Shown in pieces: positions 51,800 through 63,455 of a stretch of DNA of 64,000 bases; within the stretch, counting starts at the first letter, position 1, and the number at the start of each line of letters is the position of its first letter. The stretch spans positions 81,613,501-81,677,500 of the forward strand of contig CM027385.1 of assembly GCA_015680905.1 (NCBI GenBank), written 5' to 3'. Origin of the DNA: Coptis chinensis. Its lineage: Eukaryota > Streptophyta > Magnoliopsida > Ranunculales > Ranunculaceae. The notes under the pieces were generated by a model. The model was not told the origin of the DNA. It saw nothing but the letters and a program-made list of their open reading frames with translations, and searched no databases. Both the position numbers and the translations under genes were made by a program.

Positions 51800-52278
51800 G
51801 AACATTTGTAATACAAGTCAAAATAATCTCTCCTTTATTCACCTTTACATAGGTATTTATTCTCTCTCATTTCACCAAAACGGTGAAAAGTAAAGTGAAG
51901 CTGTGCAATATAAAGGTGAAAAAAAAATCTCGAACGGGATGTTAGATTCCGTCTGGAGGCTTTTTGATCGAGATAGAATATAGCATCTCATCCGTTATTT
52001 TATCTGAAGTTAAAAAAAACCGAAAAAAAATCGAAAAAACACACGAGACGGAATGAAACATTTCGTCCGAAAAAAAAATCAAAAAAACACACGAGACGGA
52101 ATCCAACATCCCGTCCGAAGTTAACAAGTCAGCCACTATTTCGATAGAAGGTTTCACCTTGATTTCAACTGGGGAAAATAATCACCAGTTTTTCACCTCT
52201 ACATTACACACCCTTTTTTCAACAAAACTTGTGACTATAGTCACAAACCCCCCTTATCCACCTACATTGCAAATGCTC
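51800..52278. mobile_element. 479-bp PIF/Harbinger-like MITE
   Basis: The left end, GAACATTTGTAATACAAG, pairs with the right end, CTACATTGCAAATGCTC, as an imperfect terminal inverted repeat. TTA occurs on both sides (51797-51799 and 52279-52281), as expected for this superfamily. Inside, an ~50-bp unit containing CACACGAGACGGAAT is tandemly repeated near 52039-52100. Confidence 0.7.
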
Positions 52279-52281
52279 TTA

Positions 52282-53009
52282 TAAATGGTAATAGTCGACT
52301 GATTGAGTTGGCATGAACATTAGAGAATGCAACATGTTGCATCTCTAAATACCTTTTGTATTTTGTTACTTTTCTTTTAATACAATTTAATTTACCCAAC
52401 AAAAAAAAAACATTCCAAGAATCCAAGTTCCAAGAATCTAAGCCTATACTGTAAATAATGGGAGAATGATCAACAGTTCAGTTACAGAGATGCCATATGG
52501 GTTGTGTTTGTTTGCTTGCAAATTTTGGAATTCCTACAAAGTTGAAGCTAGAACAGGGGAGGAAAAAGAGAGACTGTGATAGAATTTTAGGACTCCAGAT
52601 ACCCCTTCATAGCTATATAAAGCAATTTAACTGAGGCATTTAATCTAATCTCACAACGACTCAAACCTGTAGGTCAAATGTTACACTACTTATGCGTGAA
52701 TAATATTCAAAAGACATATTCATTACTATACTTTTGAGAAGTGAATACATGATTACAGGAGAAGCAACAAGAGAAACTTACAGCTTACAAGAGAAAATTG
52801 AGCAATATTAGAATGGGTACTTAGTTTAATTTGGTACTTATTTTAATGTCATTTTAGGAGTCGGGCTATATATCCAATTTAAAAACGGATTTTTAAAACT
52901 TAATTAAAATAATTTGTTGAAAAATTAAAACGACCACAAGAGGTGTTTTTATATCTCTCTTAAAATTCCATATTATCAATTCCTATTAAAAATGAAAATT
53001 ATTCTCCTA
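52282..53009. other. Non-coding interval
   Basis: No gene is seen. The last part (52860-53009) is rich in TTAAAAACGG/AATTAAAAC motifs and resembles the DNA right of the hAT element (57120-57350), consistent with both being one repeat-rich locus before the insertion. Confidence 0.5.
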
Positions 53010-53588
53010 TAGGGCCGCCCCTGGGCCTATGCTGCCTAAGGCCTTGCATAGGGCCCCTAAATGTTTGCTAAATATAAAGGCCCCATCCGCCACTTAAACC
53101 CACTACTGTGTCAACTTAAAAGTTGATTTAGCCCACCAAAACAAAAATCCGATTCTAATTCAAAAGTCCGAAAAACAAAACCCAGTTATCCTTCCTTCCG
53201 TATTATCTTCCCTCTTTTGGCCTTTGTTTTTCGCGGTTCGGCGGGTTTGCCATTCTAAATTCATAAAGGATCAGGTATTTGATATTTTTAATTTCTTTTT
53301 TTTATAATCCAAATCAATCCTTTCTTTTTTAAGTTAGGGATTATTTAATATGAACAAGTCATGGTTTGTTGGTGCTTTCACTGCTTTTTTTAACTAGTAG
53401 AAGGGATTATTTAATTTCTCCTGTTGTTTTTTCAATTGGATATTAAATTATTTTAAATTATTTGAACAGGTTATCTGTTAATCCCGTTATCATTCATCAA
53501 GTTTTAAGTAGACAAGCGCCAAGCCACTTTAACGGAATTGTGAAAAGACGTATCAGACTATCAGGTTGTTTTTCTTAGGATTTTTTGA

Positions 53589-56132
53589 ATGGCGGGGACT
53601 ATAGCGTATCCATCTGGTAATGAAAAAAGGAAAAAGAAGCGAAGAATGGAAGCATTGGCTCAATCTCAAGCAGGAGCTATAAAAAATTTATTTACTTCTG
53701 AAAACAAGCGAGAGAGTTCAATTGCAAATCCTCGTAACGAGATACATGAGAATGACAATGGCAATGGAGAAGAAGTAAATGATGAACGAATTAATGAAGG
53801 GTTTGAAGAATTGGTAAATGAGGAACCGGTTAATGAAGAATTGAATAATGTGGAATCTGAAAATGTGGTGATTGAAGAACATGCACAAGTCGATAATGAT
53901 TATGAAGGACCGGTGAATTATTATGATCCAGAAAATTGGAATAAGATTGACCAAAAATTTAGGGACTTACTTGTACAAAAGGGTCCAGTAAGAGATCATA
54001 GTCGTAATTTTCCTAGAAATTCTGAAAATAGGTGATTTTCTTCCTCTTATTACACTCGACATTTGGAGAATGGGGAGAAGCAAGATAGAAGTTGGCTCGT
54101 CTATTCACATGCTTTAGACAAGGTATATTGCTTTTGTTGTAAATTGTTCAAGCAAAATGGAAAGTTTACTATGTCAACTGATGAAGGATATGACAATTGG
54201 AGAAATTACAACAAGGCTTAAACATCATGAGCAACATCCTGAGCACAAAAGACGACTTAAATATTGGATTGAATTGGTGAATCGACTAGACAAGAATGAA
54301 ACTATTGATAAACATCTTTAGAATCAGATTTCAAAGGAAAGAGAACATTGGAGGGAATTTTTACAGAGGGTACTTGTTGTTGTGAAAACTCTTGCTAAGA
54401 ATAATTTGTCATTTCGCGGGAAGCATGAGAAGATTTATGAAGAGAACAATGAAATTTTTTTGAGTATAATTGAAATGATGGGTAAATTTGATCCGGTTAT
54501 CCAGAAACACCTCCAACGTATCCAAAAGAGTGAAATTCATCATCATTATCTTGGTCACAAGATTCAAAATGAATTGATAGAAATGTTGGCAGGTGAGGTT
54601 AATTAAAGGTGCGATAGTGAAGAAAATCCAAGATGCAAAGTATTTCTCAGTCATCCTTGATTGTACACCTGATATAAGTCATGAAGAACAAATGTCTCTT
54701 ATTGTACGGTGTGTGGATGTTTCAACAAGTCCAATGAAGGTGGAAGAATATTTTTTAGAATTTTGGAAAGTGGATGACACATCGGGTCTGGGACTTTTTA
54801 ATAAACTGAAAGATATGCTAGATATTCTTGAACTTGACATTGGTAATATTAGAGGCCAAGGTTATGATAATGGATCTAATATGAAAGGGAAACACAAAGG
54901 TGTACAAAATAGATTGCTCGAAGTTAATCCTAGAGCATTCTATACTCCATCCATGTGGTTGTCACACACTTAATCTTGCTCTATGTGATATGGCGAACTC
55001 TTGTCCAAAAGCTGTATCTTTTTTTGGAGTGGTGCAACGTATATATTCGGTGTTTTCTTCATCTACAAAGCGGTGGCAAGTTTTTAAAGATAAGGTTCAA
55101 GGTGGTCTTACTCTTAAGACATTGGCACCAACACGTTGGGAAAGCCGTTTGGACAGTGTTGCAGCGATAAAAGAGCAGGCTCCACAGATTCGAGATGCTT
55201 TACTTCACTTGGTTGATACTAGTGATGATCCAAAGACAAAGAGTGATGCTGAGTCTTTAGCAACACACGAGCTGGAAAATTTTGAATTCTTGGTTGGTAT
55301 GATTATTTGGTACAATGTATTGTTACAGGTTAACTCTGTTAGCAAACTCTTGCAAAATGAAGACATGCACAAGGATGTAGCTATAAAGAAGTTAGAAGGG
55401 CTCATTTCATATTTTGAGAGGTATAGAGTAACTGGATTTGATGAGGCTGTGGTAGAGGCTAAGGAGATAGCGACTGCTATGCAAGTTGAACCTGTTTTTC
55501 GTGAACAACGTATCATTCGTAGAAAGAGATAGTTTGATGAGAATGCTACTGAAGAACTGCCACAATCGGCTGAAGAGTTGTTCAAAGTCCACTACTTTAT
55601 ATATATAGTTGACCAAGCTCTTTCTTTATTAAGGAGTCGATTTGAAGAATTTCAAAAATTTGAAGGAACTTTTGGGTTTTTGTATGATTTGGAGAAGTTG
55701 AAGTCTGCAAATAATACTAGTTTAAAAGCTTCTTGTGAGAACCTTGAAAAGTATTTGAAGCACGACACAGTATCTGATATTGATGGGAGGGAGTTATTTT
55801 CTGAACTACAGATATTGAGAAAAGATTTGCCAGAAAGCATAAAGAAGGCAGTTGATGTGTTGGATCATTTGAAGTTAATAGCTAGTTGTTTTTCAAATGC
55901 ATGGATTTCTTACAGAATATTAGTAACCATACCAGTTACAGTTGCATCTGGAGAACGAAGCTTTTCAAAGTTGAAATTGATAAAATCTTACCTTCGGTCA
56001 AGCATGTCACAAGAAAGATTGAATGGGTTAGCTATGTTGTCCATTGAGAAGGGATTGGTGGAGAAAATTGACTATGCAAGCGTAATCAGTGATTTCGCAA
56101 GTAAAAATACTTCAAGATCTATTTTTGATTAA
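53589..56132 (+). pseudogene. hAT transposase (TTF zinc finger, DUF4371, hAT dimerisation), broken
   Basis: It starts MAGTIAYPSGNEKRKKKRRM, a basic tract likely for nuclear import, then an acidic linker and the TTF-type zinc-finger region (RSWLVYSHALDKVYCFCCKL near 54091-54150). The DUF4371-like core follows ([20 protein letters not shown] near 54640, then [18 protein letters not shown] near 54860). The C-terminal hAT dimerisation domain is clear (ILVTIPVTVASGERSFSKLK near 55920). Stops and shifts near 54035, 54222, 54320, 54604, 54920 and 55530 break the frame. Proteins of this type resemble the 'zinc finger MYM-type 1-like' annotations in plants. It is inactive as read. Confidence 0.92.
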
Positions 56133-56586
56133 TAGTAGTTTATTAGTAGTTTTTTGATTGGCTATAAAATCAGTGAAAGAGAAGCCATATACTTTATTAC
56201 ATGGTATCCTTTAAGAAGTTATATATATTATTGATGCTTTTGCGCAAGATGGGTAACACTTAGTTATATATATGTTATGTTAATATGTTATATATATTTG
56301 TTCTTCCTTTGCTTCGTTCCTGACCAGCTTTTTATTTTATTCCAAAGGCCAATGCATTATACAACTTTGCACGATCTGTCTGCATAATGAGTGTTACGCT
56401 TGGCATTTTCTCTACCATACTCTGTCAATAATTTGCCATGTTCCACTAAATTTTACACTTTTTCAGTGATGTACTTCTTTAAGACAGTCACACCCAATTT
56501 AGTTGAGAAAATTTGAATAGTGAAACTGTGAAAGAAGCTGCACCTGCGAGTTTTGCCTATGCTGATTTGTAGACTATGGAAAGGAT

Positions 56587-56937
56587 AGCTATGATATTGG
56601 ATCAGGCTTTGGACATTTTGCTATAGCAACTGAAGATGTAAGTTTTGTTTGAGCTGGAGATTAGAATGATTATATAGTCGTTGATATATATGGAAACTTG
56701 AATTTCTTAACTTCATTCATTTACAGATTCATAAATTGGTTGAAAATGTGAGCCAAAGAAGGAAAGGTCATAGGTGAACCTGGTGCAGTTTTAGGTGGGG
56801 AGACAGTCATAGCTTTTGTGAAGGATCCGGATGACTATACTTTTGAGCTAATCCAGAGAGGATTGACTCCAGAGCCACTGTGTCAAGTTATGCTTCGTGT
56901 GACTGATCTGGACCGTGCAATTAAGTTTTATGAGAAG
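56587..56937 (+). pseudogene. Captured glyoxalase I (lactoylglutathione lyase) gene fragment
   Basis: Exon piece 1 (about 56587-56637) encodes SYDIGSGFGHFAIATED and ends at a GTAAGT donor. After an 89-bp intron ending TTACAG, exon piece 2 (56727-56937) encodes HKLVENV, then GKVIGEPGAVLGGETVIAFV, then ELIQRG, TPEPLCQVMLRVTDLDRAIK and FYEK, ending at a GT donor. This is the join between the two VOC domains of plant glyoxalase I, the glutathione-dependent enzyme that detoxifies methylglyoxal. A 2-base deletion after ENV shifts the frame. No other glyoxalase exon is present, and the fragment lies inside the hAT borders. Confidence 0.88.
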
Positions 56938-57442
56938 GTAGTGTCTGACTCTGTGATGCTTGGTCCATGTCCTCCATATCCCTTGGACAAATGGAAGTGA
57001 TTTGGTAAGAAAAAAATATTTTGCGAGTTTTGTTGTTATTTTTTTTTTATTAATATATAAGCCCCATTTTTTGGAGCTTGCATAGGGCCCCTTGAAACCT
57101 AGGGCTGGCCCTATTCTCCTATTTAAAAAAATAAAAGTCTAGCACTTATAATTAAAATGATAATCATTCTCCTATTATAATGGGAATTCCTCTCCTATAT
57201 ATTGAAAAAGAAAAATCTAACACTTCTAATTAAAACGAAAATCCTTCTCATATTAAAAACGAAAATCACACTTCTAAGTTAAAACGAGTTTTTAAAACTT
57301 AATTAAAACGGGTTTTAAAAACTTGATTAAAACAATTTGCTAGGAAATTAAAACATATTAGCAACGAAAACAGGAAACGCGATTTGTTAGAAAATTTGTA
57401 TATGTATAGTTATGACGGTTGAGTAAGCTTTTAAAAGTAGCT

Positions 57443-57796
57443 ACTTAAATTAACTTAAAATAAGTACGTAAGTAAAACTTCACCTAGAAAATGAATTCAA
57501 CCCTAATTTTTTGTGGTTATGAAGCACTCACCATAAAGATCATCTCCACAAAATTTCAACTCATTTGAAAACCTCTAATATAGATAAAAATTGTTGTTAT
57601 CTTTAAAAAGAAATCTAACGGTCCAGAAATGTCGAGTTTTTGCAATCATTTTTTGCCAATGTGAGAGATTTCCAAATGAATTGAAATTTTGTGGAGATGA
57701 TCTTAATATTGAGTATATAATATCCACAAAAAATTATGGTTGAATTCATTTTTAGGTGAAGTTTTACTTACGTACTTATTTTAAGTTAACTTAAGT
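57443..57796. mobile_element. 354-bp MITE with ~70-bp inverted arms
   Basis: The left arm begins ACTTAAATTAACTTAAAATA and the right arm ends TATTTTAAGTTAACTTAAGT. Pairing continues inward through AGTAAAACTTCACCTA and AATGAATTCAACC to TTTTTTGTGG. TA lies at both outer edges, but the superfamily is not certain. Confidence 0.85.
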
Positions 57797-57808
57797 ATAT
57801 ATATACTA

Positions 57809-58201
57809 CGGGCTGGCTACATCGACATACATAAATGATATACGTAATTGACATACACAATTTTACCTACCTACACAATGAACTAAAAGCTGATTTTATA
57901 GGGATGTGATCTAGCTCCACAACATGGAGATCATCTCCACAAAAAAATTAGCTCAGTTGAACATGTCTAACTCTATCAAAAGTTGAGTTCAAGTTAGAAA
58001 TTTATCTGACAGTCCAGAATTGTAACACTCTTTTGACAAGACTAGATACATCCGATTGAGCTGATTTTTTGTGGAGATATTATCCATGGTAGGGAGGAAA
58101 TATCTACCAAAAATCAACCCTTAGAGCAATGTGCAAGTCTGCTTTTAGATTGTGTATGTCAATTCCGTATGTCATTTATGTATGTCGACGTAGCCAGCCC
58201 G
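57809..58201. mobile_element. 393-bp MITE with ~50-bp inverted arms
   Basis: The left arm CGGGCTGGCTACATCGACAT pairs with the right arm ATGTCGACGTAGCCAGCCCG, and pairing continues through ATAAATGA and ATTGACATACACAA. It starts 12 bp after the previous MITE. Both carry CATCTCCACAAAA-type motifs inside. Confidence 0.85.
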
Positions 58202-59397
58202 ATATGATATATATATATATATCACACTAAATTATAACACGAAGACTATATTATTCATCATCCTATATATACATGTGTAATATATCAAACACGTGCACTA
58301 TATATATAAATATTATCACGTAAACGTGTATCAGTTAATATATATACAATGTATTAGTTAATTCATAGTATACGTTTACACATTGACATTATTATCATTT
58401 ATAAAACACTTATTTACTTAGTGTAATTTATTATATATTAACAACACACATTCACTATATGCTATATATGCTTAATAGACTTTTACGCATGAGCAAATGC
58501 TATACTATAACACTTGAGTTTGTCTTTCTTAAGTGTAATATATTAGTAAAATTTATATATCAAAATCAAAATAATCGGTTTCAGTTCGGGTACCCACAGG
58601 TTTTTAGCTATTCGGTTCTAACGGTTATGTTATTTATCGGTTCGATTTAGGGGTGATAATTCAGCCCTCATGCCTATTAGTGGCGGGCTAGGGCTTAGGT
58701 TATGGAACATGAGCCCGACCCTCATTAGGCCCTCACTTGGCCCTCATAATTTTTGTTGTTGTTTTACATTGCATATATGTATTCTAATTTAATTATCTAG
58801 GTTATATCAATTTTTTTCGCTACAATTAGTATTCAATAAGGAGTAGATTAGAACATAACATATACATTTTTTATAAATTAAATGAAAGAGAAATATATAC
58901 GTTATATAAAGACAAAGTTAACATGCAATTCTAACGTAGTAGTAACATAGTTCAATATTGAAAGTGTAAGGCTTTCATCTCTTCCACCATCTCTATATCT
59001 CATTTTCTAAATATATAAAAATAAGATTTATATTCTTAGTTGAAATTGATATACATAATCAAAAGTATAATAATAAAATTAAAACTACTAAAAAAAATTA
59101 ATAGTGTATAATTTGATTGGGCCCGGCTCGGCCCTCATTTGACTCTCAAAATTGAGGGTCGAGGGGCGGGTAAGGGCTTGTGTATTTATGTCCTGACTCT
59201 ATTCGACTCGGCCCTCAACACACATTAGGAGCGGGCTGACCCAGCCCTCAGTGATGATGGCTTTTATGGATTGAGGGCCGGGCCTAGTTAGATTCCTGAA
59301 AACCCGTTTTTAATGGGTCTAACATTTTAGGACCCAAAATAGCTCTAAATGGTTCCGCTTCGGTTTCGAGGATTTCTGTTGTTGTTACTGGATCCAG
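58202..59397. other. Non-coding interval with GC-rich dispersed repeat
   Basis: At 58646-59290 two clusters of GGGCCCTCA/CCCTCATTAGG motifs enclose an AT-rich centre, much like the GC-edged element at 31950. The left border (TAGGGGTGATAA) resembles that element, but I found no matching right border or target duplication. CGGTTTCGGTT-style sequence flanks it (58575-58645, 59355-59380). Confidence 0.45.
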
Positions 59398-59572
59398 TTC
59401 ATGAAGTCGTAAATCTTGTTACGACTTCATGAACTGTTTGTATTTGAATTTTCTCCTGTCTTTCAGAAACCAGTTCATGAAGTCGTAAATCCGACGGGCC
59501 TCTTACTTTTCAGTTGTCTCGTCCTTTTTCATTTGTTTGTATTTGAAATTTTCTCCTGTCTTTCAGAAACAA
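59398..59572. repeat. Hairpin and direct repeat upstream of the third F-box gene
   Basis: GTTCATGAAGTCGTAA and TTACGACTTCATGAAC form a perfect inverted repeat around a short loop (about 59398-59437). The same CAGTTCATGAAGTCGTAAAT recurs at 59472. TTTGTATTTGAATTTTCTCC, running on through TGTCTTTCAGAAAC, occurs at 59438 and again near 59538. A ~100-bp segment has therefore been duplicated just before the ATG. Confidence 0.85.
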
Positions 59573-59980
59573 ATTAAACTATGGCTGTGAAGTCTTTCAC
59601 CATCGGATTGTTATGGAACGTACACAGTTGTAATGATTGTGATGAACTTATAGAAGAGAGGGAGAGTTCGGATCATCACCCACCCAAGAGCCGTGATGAC
59701 TCTATGCCAAGTGCTCCAATATCTAATTAATTATTTCGTCAGAGAATTTGACTGGTTGGATCTTCCTGATCATGTTCTATGTCTAATTGGACGAAGGCTG
59801 ATCGATGTCAAGGATTACATTCGCTTTGGAGGAGCTTGTAAGCAATTTCGATCTGTTTATATGGATCTTCAAAACCACATTCCCCGACAAGCTCCTGTGC
59901 TCATGATTCCCACCCAATATGACCACGGTGGCAAGACACGAAGTTTCTACAACATCTCAGAGAAAAGAATCTACTCTTCC

Positions 59981-62675
59981 TGTTAGAATATGTCAGTATT
60001 AGAATATGTCTAATATGAAAAGTCTACTATTTCTATAAGTATGGACATCTATATATAGTAATTTATATTATCATGTTTTAGTTTTAATATAAGTATGTAA
60101 CTATGGAAAGAGAATAAAAATCTCAAATATAAGAACTCTCCAACCCTAATCAATCTCTAGTCTTTTATGTTCTTCTTATTGGTTTCTCTAATATATCAAT
60201 GTCACAACTCTCCTGGCATCACTACTAACATATAATTCAACATGGTATCAGAGCGAGGTTCAGTGGTATGCTATGAGAGGAATCCCTCACTAAGAAAAAA
60301 AATCAAGTCTATTTAAGTTTTACAGTATAGTATTCAAGTCAAGTTTTAAGAAGAAGAAAGATTTCTCACAACAAGAAGTTCTTATATCTCAATTGAAGTT
60401 TCAATCTTTCTCTAGAAGAATTTACTATTCACCAGTCCTGTTCATCATTACTGTTCACCGACACTGTTCATGGTACTGTTCATTGACATGTTTAAGTATT
60501 CTAAGTTCCGAAATCTTTCATCTCATTATTCTCTATGGTTCAAAGTAAGTTTTCAAGATTTCGCTGGTGTTTAAAGTTTGTTTGAATAAAGCTAGGAGAG
60601 AGATCCAAAATTTCTCAGTATTATTTTTATAATATTGTTTCGCTTCCGCAGTCTCCTTCTTCCAGAATCTCTCTGTCTTAGTATTGTAAGAGGGGCACAA
60701 CCTCTTTGTATCTCACAGTCTCTGAAGTTAGTCTTTGGATGAAACACGCCATTTCCAAAGTTTTAAGCCTTTTGTGTACGCTTCTACCGCGAATTGAAAG
60801 AAGTAAGTTTTTTATGTACGAATTTGTTTTTCCAGTGAAGTTAGTATTGGACGAAACACGACGCTTCAAGTAGTATAGTCGGTTCAAAGGGCACATACAT
60901 TGCTTATGCCGAAAAAAGAAAAAAACTTTCGTGAAACAATAGTAAAAGGCACACGCTGTGAAATTGGCCTTGCCAAGTTTATATGCCTCCACACACAATC
61001 GGTTTGAATGCCAATTGAAGTATCAAGCCTTTAGAAGGTAGTTTGCACTCTCATCCAGGATTAGAGGGGTAGTATAGTTTGTATGCCGTTATGGATGTTT
61101 GGGTTTCTAGCTTCCACGCAGTTGGTATTGATACCGTCTTCTGTCTCAGTTTCTAGAACATGATCAAGTTGTTTGTTTGAAGTATTATAGGAGCACATGA
61201 CCTCTATCTCACGAGAAATTATTCTTTCCATCTTCCACTGTTCCAGAAGTTCGCAGTCATAAAAAGGCGCAACCCACCCTTCACCCTCTATAGCGAGTAT
61301 TGTTTGATGCATATTCTGTTAGAATTTTTTTTTTTGTATTGGAGTATGAAGTATTATTTTTTGAAGTGGGCATTGGTTGGTTGTCTAAGTTAGTATTTGG
61401 TTTTCTCTATTTCAAGTTTAAATCAGAATAGACAAGTCTTTGTATGTTCTTACTCAACCTTGTATATTCCAACTTGAGAGGAGGAATAGATATGAAGACA
61501 TTCAGTAGTATATAAGGGAAGAAGAATATAGAGACGTATGAGAAAGAGTACTCATGTCTCCATATTCCGGCATGCCTTGACGAACTCTTCATGACAAGGC
61601 ATATCCACTATTCAGTCTTCAGTATTCAGGTAGCAGTCAAGCCTAAACTACAGTCTTCAGTATTAAGGTAGCAGTCAAGCCTTAACTGTAAGTAAGTTTC
61701 ATGTAGCAGTCAAACCTAAACTGCACTTATCAGGATTCAGGTAGCAGTCACGCCTAAATTGCAAGTATGTTTTAGATAGCAGTCAGGCCTTAACTGCAAG
61801 TATGTTTCTGGTAGCAGTCAAGCCTAAACTGCAAGTATGTTTCAGGTAGCAGTCACGCCTAAACTGCAAGTATGTTTCAGGTAGCAGTCACGCCTTAATT
61901 GCAAGTATGTTTCAGGTAGCAGTCAAGCCTAAACTGCAAGTAAATTTCAGGTAGCAGTCAAGCCTAAATTGTACTCATCAGGATTCAGGTAGCAGTCAAG
62001 TTATAACTACACCAGTATTTAGTATTCAGTATTCAGTATTCAGGAATACCCATAATAGTATTTTGTTAACATTAACAGTGATATTGATAGTAGCAGCCAA
62101 GAAGCGCACATCAAGTTATAAGTGTTATTGTTTTCAATTTATATTATGACAGCCATAACAGCGAATGGAGTGAGTAGTAGCCAAGCAGCGTGCCACTAAA
62201 TCGGTGTTATGATTTTAGTTTGTGAGTGTGGTACACCTTCAGTATCCAGGTTAGGTCATTGTCTACACCGACAGTTTCATCTCCAGAACGTCTCAACAGT
62301 TGTTCGAGTTTTTCAACTAAAGACAGTTCTATGCGAAAGGGGGATCGTAGTATTCTTATCTTTTGTTTTTTGTAATCCAAGTTGTAATTTGCATAGTTTG
62401 CGTAATTACAGCTTGAGGGGGAGTGTTAGAATATGTCCAATATGAAAAGTCTTATGTTTTTATAAGTGTGAATATCCATATCTAGTAGTTTCTATTATCA
62501 TGTTTTAGTTTTAGTATAAGTATAACTATGTAATTATGGAAAGAGAACAAAAATCTCAAATACAAAAACTCTCTAACCCTAATCAATCTCTAATCTTCTC
62601 TATTCTTTTTCTTGGTTTCTCTAATATATCAATGTCACAACTCTCCTAGCATAACCACTAACATAGAATTCAACA
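59981..62675 (+). mobile_element. 2.7-kb non-autonomous LTR retrotransposon (copia-type ends)
   Basis: LTRs at 59981-60242 (262 bp) and 62424-62675 (252 bp) both start TGTTAGAATATGTC and end AATTCAACA. A 5-bp target duplication CTTCC is present on both sides (59976-59980 and 62676-62680). The primer-binding site TGGTATCAGAGC (60243), complementary to initiator tRNA-Met, and the purine tract CTTGAGGGGGAG (62412-62423) are intact. The 2.2-kb interior has no gag or pol domain, so mobilisation would need another element's proteins. It sits inside the F-box gene in the same orientation. Confidence 0.93.
61626..62013. repeat. Eleven-unit minisatellite inside the non-autonomous LTR element
   Basis: The unit is GTAGCAGTCAAGCCTAAACT followed by GCAAGTATGTTTCAG, 34-42 bp long, starting near 61628, 61670, 61704, 61741, 61777, 61811, 61846, 61881, 61916, 61951 and 61989. 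Two more degenerate GTAGCAGCCAAG-like traces follow near 62090 and 62172. Confidence 0.92.
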
Positions 62676-63455
62676 CTTCCAAACTACCAATTCCCCACAA
62701 TATGTTAGTCAATAGTTTTAGCATGGATGGCTGGTAACAATTTCCGACGAGTTTGATGTTATCTTACTCAATCCTTTCATTTCAGTCAATAACAAGATCC
62801 GTCTCCCTTCTTTACTTTCTCTGGACACCATTGTGGACTACCCTCACTTTCTAAGGAAGACAGTTTTATCAGAGAACCCATTAACAAATCCCAATTATCT
62901 AGTTTTGGCAATCTATAGTGATATGTGCAGACAAAGCGTGGACTAAACTAGACTTGGATTTAGACCCCTTAGAAGACGTCTTTTGTTATAAAGATCTTCA
63001 CGCTTGCATGGCGGATTGGACTGGAGCAGTTTCTGTTTGTGATTTTAATGATCCTAATGGCCCTAAACTGGTAAAGAAGGGCTTACCGACTCTTTTTTCA
63101 GTGATTCTACAGCAGGCAAGTATTTGAGACTTGTTTCTAATGAAAGAGGGACAGGAGATCTGCTGAAGACGGATCATATGGATATGATACTCACGGATTC
63201 CTTGTATTCAAGTTGGACTTCAAGACGCGTTATTGGGTTGAAGTGAAGAGCATTTGCGATCGTACCATGTTTGTAGGTCATAATTCTTCGTTCTCTGTAT
63301 CAGCTTCGGACTTTCCTGGATGCAAACCGAATTGCATCTACTTTACCGATGATTTCCATGCGGGGTATCTTTTTGAAAAACATAAATTTGGAGCTCATGA
63401 CATGGGAGTATACAGTTTAGAAGACCTCAACTTCGTTGATACTGAACGAAGTTGA

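Larger units (their letters stand above)
53010..57113 (+). mobile_element. 4.1-kb hAT transposon carrying a captured glyoxalase I fragment
   Basis: The left terminus TAGGGCCGCCCCTGGG and right terminus CCTAGGGCTGGCCCTA form a terminal inverted repeat. A perfect 8-bp target duplication TTCTCCTA flanks the element (53002-53009 and 57114-57121). Subterminal CTTGCATAGGGCCCC occurs near both ends in the same orientation. The interior has a decayed transposase gene and, between it and the right end, two exons of a glyoxalase I gene. Clean borders indicate it moved as a unit. Confidence 0.95.
59581..63455 (+). pseudogene. Third F-box/DUF295 gene, split by an LTR element
   Basis: The left part has an F-box (residues like FDWLDLPDHVLCLIGRRL, then YIRFGGACKQFRSVY, from about 59741) and breaks off at 59980 after KRIYSS. 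It resumes at 62681 with KLPIPHNMLVNSFSMDGW. Later pieces include LLNPFISVNNKIRLPSLLSL (about 62765) and the DUF295 end FVGHNSSFSVSASDFPGCKP, then NCIYFTDD (about 63268-63350). The family layout matches the genes at 6948 and 43031, but the sequence is well diverged from them. Besides the 2.7-kb insertion there are stops or shifts near 59728, 62736, 62945 and 63127. An upstream ATG at 59581 opens only a 49-codon frame. It is not functional as read. Confidence 0.85.

Noticed and set aside
58646..59290. Second member of the 31950-type hAT family
   Set aside because: The left border is similar, but no inverted right border or 8-bp duplication could be found, so it is left as a GC-rich repeat.
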